Shown here: piece by piece, positions 33,686 to 44,427 of the stretch
How positions within the stretch are numbered: the first letter of the stretch is position 1
How the letters are laid out: each line of letters begins with the position of its first letter
NCBI GenBank assembly: GCA_003550325.1
Contig: QKWP01000586.1
Location: 151,391-215,390 of the forward strand
Length of the DNA stretch: 64,000 bases
Reading direction: 5' to 3'
Source: Gigaspora rosea
Taxonomy: Eukaryota > Glomeromycota > Glomeromycetes > Diversisporales > Gigasporaceae
Notes under the pieces: model-generated
Told to the model about the DNA's origin: nothing
The model's input: the letters and a program-made list of their open reading frames with translations, nothing else
Databases searched by the model: none
Program-made: the position numbers and the translations under genes

Positions 33686-34199
33686 CTATTATATATTGCT
33701 CCTGAAGTTTTGCAAAAACAACTATATACTAAAAAATCTGATATTTATTCATTTGGCATAATAATGTGGGAAATTTTATATGGTAGATCTGTTACATTTG
33801 AACATAGTTCTGAATTACAATTTCAACTACAAGTTTGTAAGGGTTATCGACCACATATTTACGAAAATACAGCAATATGCTATTCAGACTTAATGAAGAA
33901 GTGTTGGCACATGGAACCTGAAAAACGACCAACAGCAAAAGAAATTTATGATATTTTTGTAGAATGGCATAATAATGAAAATATTTTATCAGAATTATCC
34001 GAATCAGATAAAAAACTACAAAATATAACAAATATATATATCGAGTCTCATCACAAAAGTAGCATTATTTCACTTAATAATAGTTATAAATATCAAGGTA
34101 ATTAAATTTTATTTTTTGCTTTAATAAATCATATTTTTCTAACAATCTTTTATAGGTAGCAAATTATATGAAATGAAAATACCAGATATCATTGATTAA

Positions 34200-34533
34200 A
34201 CAAAGTACGCAGCCAATTTTTGGAAAAGAAAATATGGCAGTTGACATTACGATTATTAATAAGGATGTAGATGTTGTAGAGATTCGTACATTCTATTTAT
34301 ATAATATTCAAAGTTTTTTCATATCATTCATATCGATCGATATCAATTCATTATACCCTTATCAAAACTCCAAATTTTAAATGCCATGTTACCGATTAGA
34401 AGCAATCGCTGAATAAAGGCAACCCTATTTTGTAATCATTTATTCATATAAATCTATAAATAACATAAAGCCTTGTACGTAGTTTACTATTAATGCAGTA
34501 TAAATTGTTCCAAATTTAATTTATAGTCCCAGT
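34200..34533. other. Downstream of the kinase remnant
   Basis: No gene supported. A short open stretch (34192-34380) overlaps the kinase stop and has no recognisable feature. Confidence 0.35.
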
Positions 34534-34767
34534 CAGTGTTTAAAATAGAAATTTTAATTTACCGGTACATGCACCTGTTATATAAAAAAATACCAAAAAA
34601 CACCTGCATTAGTAGAAAATGATCATCAGATCATTGAGGGTGCACCGGGTACTTCAAAAAATTCCGGATCATGCACCATTTGTTGCACCGTCCCAATTTT
34701 AAAATACCGGTATATGCAATATAAAAAACGGTAGATCCGGATTTTTATCATGCTATTTTATACACTG
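34534..34767. mobile_element. hAT-type MITE, copy 2 (right flank of composite)
   Basis: 234 bp, ends CAGTGTTTAAAATAG and CTATTTTATACACTG. Same orientation as 30321-30496. GTTGTGAT lies directly to its right (34768-34775), identical to the 8 bp left of copy 1. Its own left flank (TCCCAGT) does not match. Confidence 0.88.
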
Positions 34768-34882
34768 GTTGTGATCATCTTATATTTATATAATTTATCA
34801 TGTGATTACTGCATAGTGATCTGCATGGTGATTTCCCCCTGGTTAATCTTAGTATTTTCTTTTTTATAATATATGTTTTTTA

Positions 34883-35487
34883 TATATAAGGTAAAAGGGG
34901 TATTGTGGCAAAGTTGACTTTGATTAATGATTTCATGTGAATTATCTAACAGAATCGAATAATTTTGATATCAACTAACTTGTCTTACAAAAATGAATCT
35001 AATAGTATAAAGATCATTAAATTCTAATTAGTAGATCAAATGAGATTATCATTTAAAGATAAAGAAACTAAAATAAAGATTTTAAAGGGGTGGGGTATTG
35101 TAGCGAATTTGAGTTATATCATGCTACAATGACCAGAATTGAATAATTTTTTTATAACATTCAATTTGTCTCGATAGACGAATCAAATAATAGTTAGATT
35201 ATCCAATTCCGATCACTAGATCACAAGATATTAATGATTATGTATGACACACTACAATACAAAAATTATTTTGAGAGTATTATGATGAAAAGTGTATCAT
35301 ATATACATAAGCATTATTATCTTGTGTTCTAGTGATTAGAATTCAATGATCTAACCACTATTCGATTCATCTCATTGAGAAGAATTGAATGGTATAAAAA
35401 TTATTCAATTCTGGTTATTGTATCACAAGATGTACAAATTCACCACAATATTTCCATTCACTACAATACCACATTTTACCTTATATA
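34883..35487. mobile_element. Palindromic MITE, TATATAAGGTAAAA ends
   Basis: About 605 bp. Ends TATATAAGGTAAAAGGGG and inverse. Three or four arms inside (about 34930-35050, 35125-35225, 35325-35425) carry TCTAGTGATTAGAATTCAAT, ACCACTATTCGATTCATCTC and GAATTGAATGG words in alternating orientation. Related to 3677-4272. Confidence 0.75.
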
Positions 35488-37673
35488 TATTTTTAGACAG
35501 TTTTTTTTTATATTTTTAAACAGTTTTTTTTATTTTATCTTTTTTTTATTGTATTTTTTTAATTTTTTTAATAGGTTTTTTTTATTAATTTTATCATTTA
35601 TTTAATTTTATTATTGTTTTTTTAATTTTATTATTGTTTTTTATTATTTTTCTCATTTTTTTTGTTTGTTTATTTTTAAGGGTAAAGTACAATATCAATC
35701 ATTTTTATATATGATCATTGTACAAAAAAATTTTTACATAGAGGCAAAAATATGCCATTAATAAAAGATTTTTGAGAATATATTCAATTTTGGCCAAAAT
35801 CTTGTGGCATATAGGTCAAACCCTTCCTTCTATTTATGGTAGTGAAACTTTAAAGCTACAATAATTATATTAAAAAATCTACTTGTATATATTGTCAATT
35901 TTCTTAGGATGATTGAGATTTTCTTAGTTAATACAATATAAATAACATACAATAACATATAATCATCATCTGATTTCAATTGAATGTTATTGTAAAAAAA
36001 ATTAGTAATGTGATCACTATTAAAATATAGATTTTGTACTCTACCCTTAAATTATTTTATTTTTTCTATTTTTTTCTATTTTTAATTTTTAATTATCATT
36101 TTTTTAACAATTTTTTTTTAATATTATTTTTTTAATTTTTTTAATTTATTTTTTATAATTTAATTTAATTTTTTTAATGTTTTTTTTTTTAATGTTTTAA
36201 TATTTTTTTATTTATTTATTAAAATATATTTTATTTTTCATTATTTTTAAATCATTTTTATTTATTTTTTTAATAAATATGTAAATGTTATATTTTATAT
36301 TTTTAATTTAATTTTTTTTGGTCCTTATTTTTTTTAAATTATATATTTTATTTAAATTTTATTTAAATTATGTTTTTAAAATATTTTAAATTTTATTTTA
36401 ATTTAGTTTTAAATGTATCTTTTATTTTATTTATTTATTTTTTTATTTAATTAAACTTTAATTTTTTTTATTTATTTTTAACCAGATTTTTTTATTTCTG
36501 TTTTTTTGTTATTTTTATTTTTTTTAAATTTATTTATTTTTTTATTTAATTAAACTTTTAAATTTTTTTATTTATTTTTAATCAGATTTTTTTATTTCTG
36601 TTTTTTTGTTATTTTTATTTTTTTAATTTTTTTAACGTTTTTTATTTAATTGTTTTTTTCTTAATTTTTATTAATTTATTTCTTTGTTTTGTTATCAACA
36701 GTATAATTTAAATAAGTGGTGATGAACAGGTTATACAAAGATAATATAAAAATAAATAAATTTGATTTTTTTGTTACTTTTTTTTTTATTATTTTACTGT
36801 TTTTACTGTTTTAGTACAGTACTAATTAATATTTATTCTCATACTTTTTTTTTAAAATCATCTATTTTATTAGTATGCTTCTCTCGTTATAACATTGTTT
36901 TTACGTCATTTGCATTGTCTAGTTCAGTAATGTCTTTCTGTTGCTAGTGCTGTCCAATTTGGTGTTTATAGTGACCTTGTTTTTTCATTATTGGTATCTT
37001 TTAGTTCAGTACTTTCCTTTTTGTCATTGATGCTGTCTAATTGGTGTTTTCTGTTTTTTTTATTTGGCTTTGATAAGTGTTTCTTTTTTGTCACTTGTGC
37101 ATTATCCTGGGTATTGGGTTTCTCAGCTGTGTACCACTAAGTATTCATTTTTTTTCTTTTAGTTTTTTAATACTAATTCTTTTCAGATTCAAAATAGATT
37201 GCATTTTTTAATATGTTTGTCGTTAGTTTTCTTTTTTTTTGTGTTTTGTTTAACACATTTGTATAGATTTGTATAATATTTTAACAACATTTGTATGGTT
37301 TTTCAACAGCGTTTGGGTATAGCATAATAGTTAGTATGGGATTTAGTATAATAGTTGGGACATAGTGCGATATTGGAATATGGTACAATAATAGAAATAT
37401 AGCACACTAGTTGGAATCAGATTTATGTTGTAAGTTGTATTTATTTTTTGTATTTTTTTTTTAATTTGTAATAAATTAAATTGTTAAAATATATGAATAT
37501 TCAAATTTTTTGTTTTAATATATGTATAATTAGCTAGTATTTAATTTATTATTATTCACTTTTTACAATCTGTGCAAATTATTGAATTGTTAAAAATCTG
37601 TACAAAAAATTAAAAAAATTCTTTAATGGCCATTGGTAGAGTTGCATATTTGCGCAGATTTTATTAATTACAG
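35488..37673. other. T-rich low-complexity region
   Basis: Long runs of T broken by A and occasional C or G. 36430-36535 and 36536-36640 are a tandem duplication sharing ATTTAATTAAACTTTA, CAGATTTTTTTATTTCTG and TTTTGTTATTTTTATTT. From about 36900 T-rich stretches with GTCATTTGCATTGTC and GTTCAGTA words recur. No gene is seen on either strand. Confidence 0.6.
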
Positions 37674-37687
37674 TTTTAAAAAATTTG

Positions 37688-38228
37688 CTAGACTTGCGAG
37701 TTGATAGCGTAAGTGGTTATGCTCCCAGGTAAGGTGCCGGTTCAAGCCCCACTAGGAACATTAATTCTTCACGAAATCACGAGACGGACAGGCTGAACCA
37801 GGATGCTAGGACCACGTGCGGGTTCATAACCAAATTTGGATGCTCTATGAAGATATGACATATAAAAATAGGACCCCTAGTGAAGATCCAGACGAAAAAA
37901 GAAATAATAAATACTCCTGGTAAAATTTTGGTGAAACAAAAAGAACACTTCCAGTGGAATTCTGGTTGAACAAAGGATACTTCTGGTGGAGTTCTGGTTG
38001 CAAGGTACAAATACAGGGTTAGTCACCAAAAATTAGGAAAGTCCCACAAGGAAAAAAACCAGACCTGATCCAAATTCAGAAGGAAGAACCTTGGGCATAT
38101 GAAAAAAAAGAACCTACACAAGCATATTAGCAGAATAATCTAACTCCTTAAAGTTGATCTAAAAGACTATGGTTGGGGCACACCAAATGACAGACCAGCT
38201 GGACTCAGCCAGGGACATATTCTTAGAA
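37688..38228 (+). mobile_element. tRNA-headed SINE
   Basis: 541 bp. The head GTTGATAGCGTAAGTGG (A box) and GCCGGTTCAAGCCCC (B box) lie 35-40 bp apart, as in a tRNA-derived RNA polymerase III promoter. TTTTAAAAAATTTG and TTTTAAAAAGTTTG flank it (37674, 38229). The 3' part (GACCAGCTGGACTCAGCCAGG) matches the SINE at 54694. There is no long poly(A) now. It is not a tRNA gene: no acceptor stem closes. Confidence 0.8.
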
Positions 38229-38814
38229 TTTTAAAAAGTTTGTCAATGTTCAAAATTAAAATTTCTAAAAATCAAAGATTTTTAAAAATTTCAAATTTTT
38301 TTAGCTTATAACCAATTTAAATTTTTTCTGTAGAAATATAAAAATTAAAATTATAAAAATATAATCTATATTTATAGTTATTATTTAAAAAAATTTTTTA
38401 AAATAACTTGATTTTTAATAAAAATAAATCAGAACCAAATTTAAAAATTCATAAAAAATTCTAGCAGGCAAATTTGACTACTAAAACGGACGGTTTAAGG
38501 GATAAAGCCAAATAAAATCATAAAGGACACTATAACTATTGCACTTTACAAATACAATATTTTTACTATTCACATACTTAGCCTAAGAATACTACTTGCT
38601 AATATATGCTATATTAACTAAGAATCACTTGCTATCTAGTTTATTTTTAGTCTACTTCTATTAACAGTTACAAGAGAATTAAACTAAATAGTAAAAAAGA
38701 ACAAATTTCAAAGCAGCTTTTTTGTATGAACTAGCAAACAATATAAGAAAACAGCAAGTGAATTGCACAAACATTACTCAACTATACAATCAACCCAACA
38801 CTACTATCTAGCTA
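38229..38814. other. AT-rich non-coding stretch
   Basis: Nothing recognised beyond AT-rich sequence with small inverted words (AAAATTTCAAATTTTTTTAG). Confidence 0.35.
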
Positions 38815-38822
38815 GCCAGAAC

Positions 38823-38995
38823 AGGACCCCAGACAATTCTATAGTAGGTGGTAGGATAAAAAGTGGTCCAAATACACCTTAATTCTGGTCAAAATTAAAA
38901 TTAATTTTTAATTTTGACCAGAATTTAGATGAGTTTGGCCCAAAAAATCTATCCACTTTTTACCCCCCACCTCTATTAGAATTGTCCGGCGTCCT
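38823..38995. mobile_element. Hairpin MITE of AGGACCCC type, 8-bp target duplication
   Basis: 173 bp, almost entirely one hairpin centred on AATTAATTTTTAATTTTGACC. GCCAGAAC flanks it at 38815-38822 and 38996-39003. Its start AGGACCCCAGACAATTCTA is close to the start of the element at 11255, and both have 8-bp duplications, so one hAT-like family is likely. Confidence 0.9.
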
Positions 38996-39172
38996 GCCAG
39001 AACATATTCTCACATGTACAGTTAATGTATTGTGAAAAGATAACCCTCTATAATGCAAATACAAATTAACAAAATAGTAAACAATATTTATCAAATACAA
39101 TACATCCTCAAAGTATATTAATAATATTATAAACTAAATAAGAATTTGATCCTTTTTAGCAAAGTTTTGAAA

Positions 39173-39546
39173 TGCTTCTTGCTCTCTTACAAAAAATTGT
39201 TCACTTTCTGCAATATTGGCCAATCAAATTTCAGGATTAGATATAATATAAAAATTAGTGAAACTGCCTTTTTACAAAAAACCAAAAATAGCTTTAAATT
39301 TTAATTAGAAACCACCTTTTGCAGCCTAAATAAAGATGTTTTTTATAAAATTTTATTAATAGATCAGTTCTAACTTTATACTATTTTTATTTTAACCCAA
39401 ATATAATGCATTTTAATTTTATATGCACCTTTTTATTTAGATAACAAAATATACTTGTTTTGAATATTATATTATACCTGATCTTAAAATTTGATTGGCC
39501 AAAATTATAGGTGTAAACAATTTTTTGTAAGAAAGCTACTTAAATT
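39173..39546. mobile_element. MITE with long TIRs and 11-bp flanking repeat
   Basis: 374 bp. Ends of about 85 bp share CTTACAAAAAATTGTT and TTGGCCAATCAAATTT in inverse. AAGTTTTGAAA occurs on both sides (39162-39172 and 39547-39557), in the 9-11 bp range of Mutator-like elements. The TTGGCCAATCA in each arm is also a CCAAT box. Confidence 0.75.
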
Positions 39547-39703
39547 AAGTTTTGAAACATAAATAAAGCAGTCTAAATCTTAGCTTTAGTAATTAAATAT
39601 ATAGTTCTTTTGTACTATTATATACCTATTATAACTATATATAAAATTTAATAAAAAACAAGGCAAGACCTTGTTTTTAAAATATAAAATAACAAAAAAA
39701 AAT

Positions 39704-40649
39704 GCAGCTGTTATACATACCCCCAAATATATTATTCATACCCCTAAAAAATTTAAATTTTTTGCAATTTTGAGAAAAGATATTTTTGCAAGTATCTAAT
39801 AAAATTTAATATTTTTTTTTTATTTTAATTCTACTCATATGTAGAATTAAAATAAAAAAGGTTTATTAAATTTTATTAAATAGTATAAAGATAACTTCTC
39901 AAATTGTTAAAAATTCAAATACATTTTAAGACAACAATTATAAAAAAGTTTTTAAACTTTAAATAAAAGTATATTTGCAAACATTTAACCAAATTTGATG
40001 AACTTTTTTTGTTTTAATTCTAAAGATATGTAGAATCAAAAGAAAAAAAGATTTATCAAATTTAATTAGGTAGTTGTCAGATATCTTTGTACCAAGTTTT
40101 AAAAAATTTTAAAACATCTGTCAAAATAAAGCTATGTTAAAATTTTTTTTAAAAACTTTAAGTGAAGTTATTTCTGCAACTTTATAACCAAATTTGATGA
40201 ACTTTTTTTTGTTTTAATTCTGAAAGTATGTAGAATCAAAAAAAAAGGTTCATTAAATTTAACTAGACAGTTGTCAAGATATCTTTGCTCAAATTTTAAA
40301 AAATTTTAAAACATCTATCAAAATAATGCTGTACCAAAATTTTTCAAAACTTTAAGCAAAGATATCTCTGCAACTATCTAACCAAATTCAATAAACTTTT
40401 TTATTTTAATTTTGCAGATTTGTAGAAATAAAATAAAAAAAGTTTATTGAATTTGGTTAGATAGTTGCAGAGATATCTTTGCTCAAAATTTTAAAAAAAT
40501 TTTAGTGCAGCTTTATTTTAATACAGTAGATATTATAAAATTTTCAAAACTTTGGACAAAGATATCTTGACAACTGCCTTCTCAAAGTTGCAAAAAGTTT
40601 AATTTTTTGGGGTATAAATAACAAATTTAGGGTGTACATATCAAGCTGC
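39704..40649. mobile_element. Element with palindromic satellite core, GCAGCT ends
   Basis: About 946 bp. GCAGCTGTTATACATACCCC on the left pairs with the inverse ending at 40649; similarity extends about 60 bp inwards (TTTTTTGCAA, TTTGAGAA). The core holds four or five units of about 180 bp, each a palindrome around AATAAACTTTTTTATTTTAA with arms ending AAAGATATCTCTGCAACT. Built like 21469-24200, but with unrelated sequence. It is non-coding. Confidence 0.75.
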
Positions 40650-40800
40650 CTAAAAAAAAATAATAATTAATAAATATTGATAAGCTTAATGCTATTATCA
40701 ACAAGCAGATTTTTTGATTATATTTTGCATAAATTAAATAGAAATTTGGAATGTATATAAATATAATCAAGTACAGTACAAATTAGGTTCTATAATAATA

Positions 40801-41578
40801 TAGTTAGACCTCCCTATAGTCACACCCCATATAGTCACACCTCTATTTAAGCACCCGATTTTGTGTGATGGACTCAAACATAGTAAAAAAACCTCATTAT
40901 AGTCACAAATCGCTTATAATCACTATCACCATGAAAATTTGATTTTTTACCAATTTTATTAATAAAAAACCCTCATTATAGTCACCAATTTTTAACTAAA
41001 TTTGGATTATATAATCTGATTGGCCAATTTTCATATTCACATATATTTAAAATTATCTATTAATTGATAATCCGCCTGTCAACTGGAGAGTTTATCCTAT
41101 AGGCGAAATGTGGAGTACTTCCATCTAAAATTTTTTCCTTACTAAGTTAATGATACATGTCCTCTAATAGAAAGTTGTAGAGCTCGTCGAGACGCATCTA
41201 ACAGTGGTTAGATCATCCAAATCGTCCCAGTGGATGGCGAGTTATCGTCGAAAAACGATTGGCCGACTATATAAAATCTCTTATGTAAATTTACATAGAG
41301 ATTTTATATAGTCGGCCAATCGTTTTTCGACGTTATCTCGCCATCCACTGGGCCGATTTGAATGATCTAACCACCGTTAGATGCGTCTCGACGAGCTCTA
41401 CAACTTTCAATTAGTAGGTATGTATCGTTAACTTAGTAAGAAAAAATGTTTTAGATGGAAGCACGCCACATTTCGCCTATAAATGACCATAATGAGGTAT
41501 TTTATTTATAGTCACACCTCTTTACAATCACCAAAATAGAGTGCGACGGACTTGGTGATTATAGAGAGGGACGACTGT
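40801..41578. mobile_element. Pogo-type MITE split by a giant palindrome
   Basis: Left end TAGTTAGACCTCCCTATAGT and the inverse of GATTATAGAGAGGGACGACTG on the right, with TA outside. ATAGTCACACC words recur inwards on both sides. At 41098-41481 a 384-bp near-perfect palindrome (CTATAGGCGAAATGTGG ends, centre about 41290) lies within it, probably a separate insertion at a TA. Confidence 0.75.
41098..41481. repeat. 384-bp near-perfect palindrome
   Basis: Arms of about 190 bp with very few mismatches, centred on CTTATGTAAATTTACATAGAG. Words in order in the left arm: GTCGAGACGCATCTAAC, GATCATCCAAATCG, CCAGTGGATGGCGAG. The near-identity of the arms implies a young insertion or ongoing arm conversion. 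CG dinucleotides are unusually common for this window. Confidence 0.9.
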
Positions 41579-41992
41579 ATTTAAATATTTTTGATATAAA
41601 TATTATTATTGAATATTAAGATATGTTATATAAAAATTTTCTAATATTGGTATCATATATAATATGTCATTTAAATTTTGCAGACATTTTGAAAATAGCA
41701 CATAAATATTAGCTTGTTATATGTATTACATATAGCTATAAGAAACTGATCAATATGTACCCTGCGGATACTTGCCAAATATTAGCTAGCTATTATATAC
41801 CATATATTAGAAAGTTTCTGTAGCATAACTTTGCAATTTATGTGACCTATTGTCCTCCTAAAGTTTATAGTTAGACCTGTATTAGTTGAAAAGATATTTA
41901 ACCAAAACTCTTTTCTTTTGTATTAGTATAATTCCTATAAAAAAAATTGTACATGTTAGTGTCTAAAATCTATGAAATGGCATAGTTAGAGT
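41579..41992. other. AT-rich non-coding stretch
   Basis: Nothing recognised. Confidence 0.3.
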
Positions 41993-42261
41993 CAGTGTTG
42001 TCACGGGACAGCTCTGGACAATTGTGTGGACAATTGTGGACAAAAAAATAAATCTAAATTACTTAAAATTTTATTAAGGTAATCTATTTTTTTCTTTTCA
42101 GAAAAATATTCTGAACTATAAAAAATATATAATCATGTCTTTTTTAATCTAATTTATTAAATTTTAAAGTCAAAATATTCTTTGGACAGTTGTGAACACT
42201 GTGAACGTGTGGACGTGGACATGGGCAAAAAAGTCTTGGACATAGTAGACATGACAATATG
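41993..42261. mobile_element. hAT-type element with GGACA-word ends
   Basis: 269 bp. Starts CAGTGTTGTCACGGGACA and ends TAGACATGACAATATG (imperfect inverse). GTTAGAGT flanks it on both sides (41985-41992 and 42262-42269). TGGACAATTGTG and TGTGGACGTGGACA words are packed near both ends in the same orientation. Confidence 0.78.
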
Positions 42262-42269
42262 GTTAGAGT

Positions 42270-43042
42270 GATACATACAGGGGCATTAACAGAATATTAC
42301 AATAAAAAGTAGTACTGGGAAAGTGGTACGTTATATCACATCATACATAATAGCACCTTCATTTCACAGAATAATATATATTAAAGGTAGCACATGTTGG
42401 CTTGTTTTATGAAGAGCAAAAAATCAATATATGATTTTTTAAAAAAATTGCAATATCTCATAATTTCACTAATGAAACTGCACTGGGTGTCTTAACAAAA
42501 TAAATTCCTTACAAAATTTTGATACATGTCAGTTAGTTTGTTCATATTATATTGATTGTTGATATAAATTTATGTAATCTACTTGTATGTATTTTTTTTA
42601 CAGTGGTACAGCATGTTAATTTACATTAATTACCCATGCCAAAACATATGCTATTTGGACTAGTAAAGTGTTGCAAAACCTGAGTTATTAACAGTCCAAT
42701 TAGTACAAGTATACAGTCCACTATGGGCCAAAAATCTGTGCCAATCCAGCCTTTTCCTTTTACACAGAGCTACAGAAAATTTTGGATATCAAATCACAAA
42801 TTTTTATTTGAATATCAGCAAATATTTGGAAAAATTTGATAAAAACTTTTTAATATTTAAAAATCGCAAAAATTTTTTTTCAATTAAATTTATTATTTGT
42901 GTTAATTGAAGTATAACATATTAATAAATGTTTGCTTAATAATTTTTTCATGACTAATGTTGGAAATTAATTTTTTTATAAAATTTTAGGCACATGTTTT
43001 ATGCTATATTAGGACTTATAGCAGAGTTGTTAATAAAATGAA
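42270..43042. other. AT-rich non-coding stretch
   Basis: No gene or paired ends recognised. Confidence 0.3.
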
Positions 43043-43317
43043 TATGGGATCTTTGCTAGGAAAATCACCCTTCGACACTTTCCAATCAGGCTGGTTCAGA
43101 TAAACTTAAACAAACATGCCTGTTTTTATTTACATACAAATCACCTTTTGACTTTATTGATTTGAAAGTTTATTTGATGCACCATTGAATCAATAAAGGA
43201 AAAAGATTATTTACATTTATATAAGAACTTGTATGTTGTTCTAAATTTGTCCAAAATCACCTGATTGGAAAATGTCAAAAGGTGACTTTCCTAGCAAAGA
43301 TCCCATAATGAACTTTT
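43043..43317. mobile_element. MITE with 47-bp TIRs
   Basis: 275 bp. TATGGGATCTTTGCTAGGAA on the left is inverted at the right end; similarity continues through CACTTTCCAATCAGG. ATGAA flanks it (43038-43042, 43318-43322). The interior is AT-rich and non-coding. Confidence 0.88.
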
Positions 43318-43401
43318 GTTGGTTTAGTAAACCTAAGAGTGCGTTCAAAGAACAAGCTATCAAAGATCGACCATTTTTTTACATTTTTTAGGTGACATGT
43401 A

Positions 43402-43718
43402 CCGACACAGCATACACATGACTTAATGCATAGCAGATGGCCTGCATTAAACTAATCGACAGCATGGCCGGACGGGGTAAAAATCAACATTCTTTTGTCA
43501 AAAATCGCTTATAGCTCAAAATTTAGTCTATGAAAGGCCCTTCTGCACATTAGTAAAAATTTTTCTTACAAAATTTTGATATATATAATACCTTCTAACC
43601 TTTATCTAGTAGCAATACCCTAACCGTAACCAAACAAACCAAATTTTACTTCGAAGTTAGTTTTTTCGAAATTTTTTTTTGGTGGCGATTCTACCTTGTA
43701 GTGTGTGTGCTGTGTCGG
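43402..43718. mobile_element. MITE with CCGACACAGCATACACA ends, TA target
   Basis: 317 bp. CCGACACAGC at 43402 pairs with the inverse GCTGTGTCGG ending 43718; TA flanks both ends. The interior carries ACCCTAACCGTAACC. Tc1/mariner-type by its target site only. Confidence 0.8.
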
Positions 43719-44159
43719 TATATTACCTTTTTTGTCAGATCACATGTATAAAGACCTATTCTTATTGGGTAGATTATGTGTAACCCCAAAAAAATCGGAA
43801 AATTTTGGATAAAACGCAAAAATTTGGAAACCTTGGGATTAAGTGCAAAAATTTGGAAAAATTTTGGAAAATTTTAATTCCAAAATTTTTCGTGGCCCTG
43901 CTCCTACGACAAAATCCGGGTTTAATCCATGCCACCAAAACCCGTGCCTTTACGCCGCCAACCCGTACCTTTACGAAACATTTTTCTTATAGGGAATATT
44001 TACTTTTTCTCATTATCCAGTCATAATAACACCAAGATTTTATATGCCAACTACTATCATAAATAAGATAAGGCACAGTAAATATCTTTTAAATCAGAAT
44101 GTTTCCATATATTGATTTTCTATCATAAAAATCCCATGAACACACAGCCTGTTTTTTTT

Positions 44160-44257
44160 TTATTAAAATTTTTTGATATATTGACTTTATTAATTTGAAA
44201 ATAAGAAATTATCCTTATTTACATATAGAAATAACATCGAATACGAAAATAAGTGTA

Positions 44258-44297
<40 letters not shown>

Positions 44298-44427
44298 ATA
44301 AAAAGAAAAACAAAATGAAAGCAAAAAAAAGTTAATATAACAATATTATGACATAGCAACTTTAATTACGTATAACTTTAAGTTATAACGATAATGATAT
44401 CCAAAAATATATAAGATTGTTAACAGT
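44160..44427. other. 3' flank of the kelch gene with an A34 tract
   Basis: GAAATTATCCTTATTTACATATA followed by GTGTACTTAAAA also occurs 3' of the broken paralogue (about 61430-61485), so the duplicated unit includes this flank. Here the A run is expanded to about 34 (44261-44294). It is not needed as a retroelement tail since no element precedes it. Confidence 0.6.

Larger units (their letters stand above)
32644..34199 (+). pseudogene. Tyrosine-kinase-like protein kinase, broken by two MITEs
   Basis: Exon 1 starts MYNSEVSEIEEIENEVKKIL and holds the glycine loop SKGGFATVYRA. A MITE (32828-32950) cuts it just before RSVALKLL, which carries the ATP-binding Lys, and EEFIRE, which carries the helix-C Glu. 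An intron follows (33025-33113, GT...AG). Exon 2 has CFGISKD, VMEYAHYGNLR, the catalytic loop HRDLHSGNIL and ADLGYS (DLG in place of DFG, common in this fungal family). A second MITE (33475-33685) cuts it before IAPEVL. Then come KSDIYSFGIIMWEIL and CWHMEPEKRPTAKEI. A last intron (34098-34155) joins to SKLYEMKIPDIID and a TAA at 34197-34199. Nearly all kinase motifs are preserved, so the insertions are probably recent. As it stands the gene cannot make a full kinase unless the insertions are spliced out. Confidence 0.88.

Noticed and set aside
35375-35605. Phe/Ile-rich membrane-like ORF
   Set aside because: It is translated T-rich low complexity and a MITE end.
37690-37755. tRNA gene
   Set aside because: A and B boxes are present but no acceptor or anticodon stem closes, and a SINE body and flanking duplication follow.
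44261-44294. Poly(A) tail of a retroelement near the kelch gene
   Set aside because: The preceding sequence is the kelch 3' flank, shared with the paralogue that has only A5 there; it is a simple A-run expansion.
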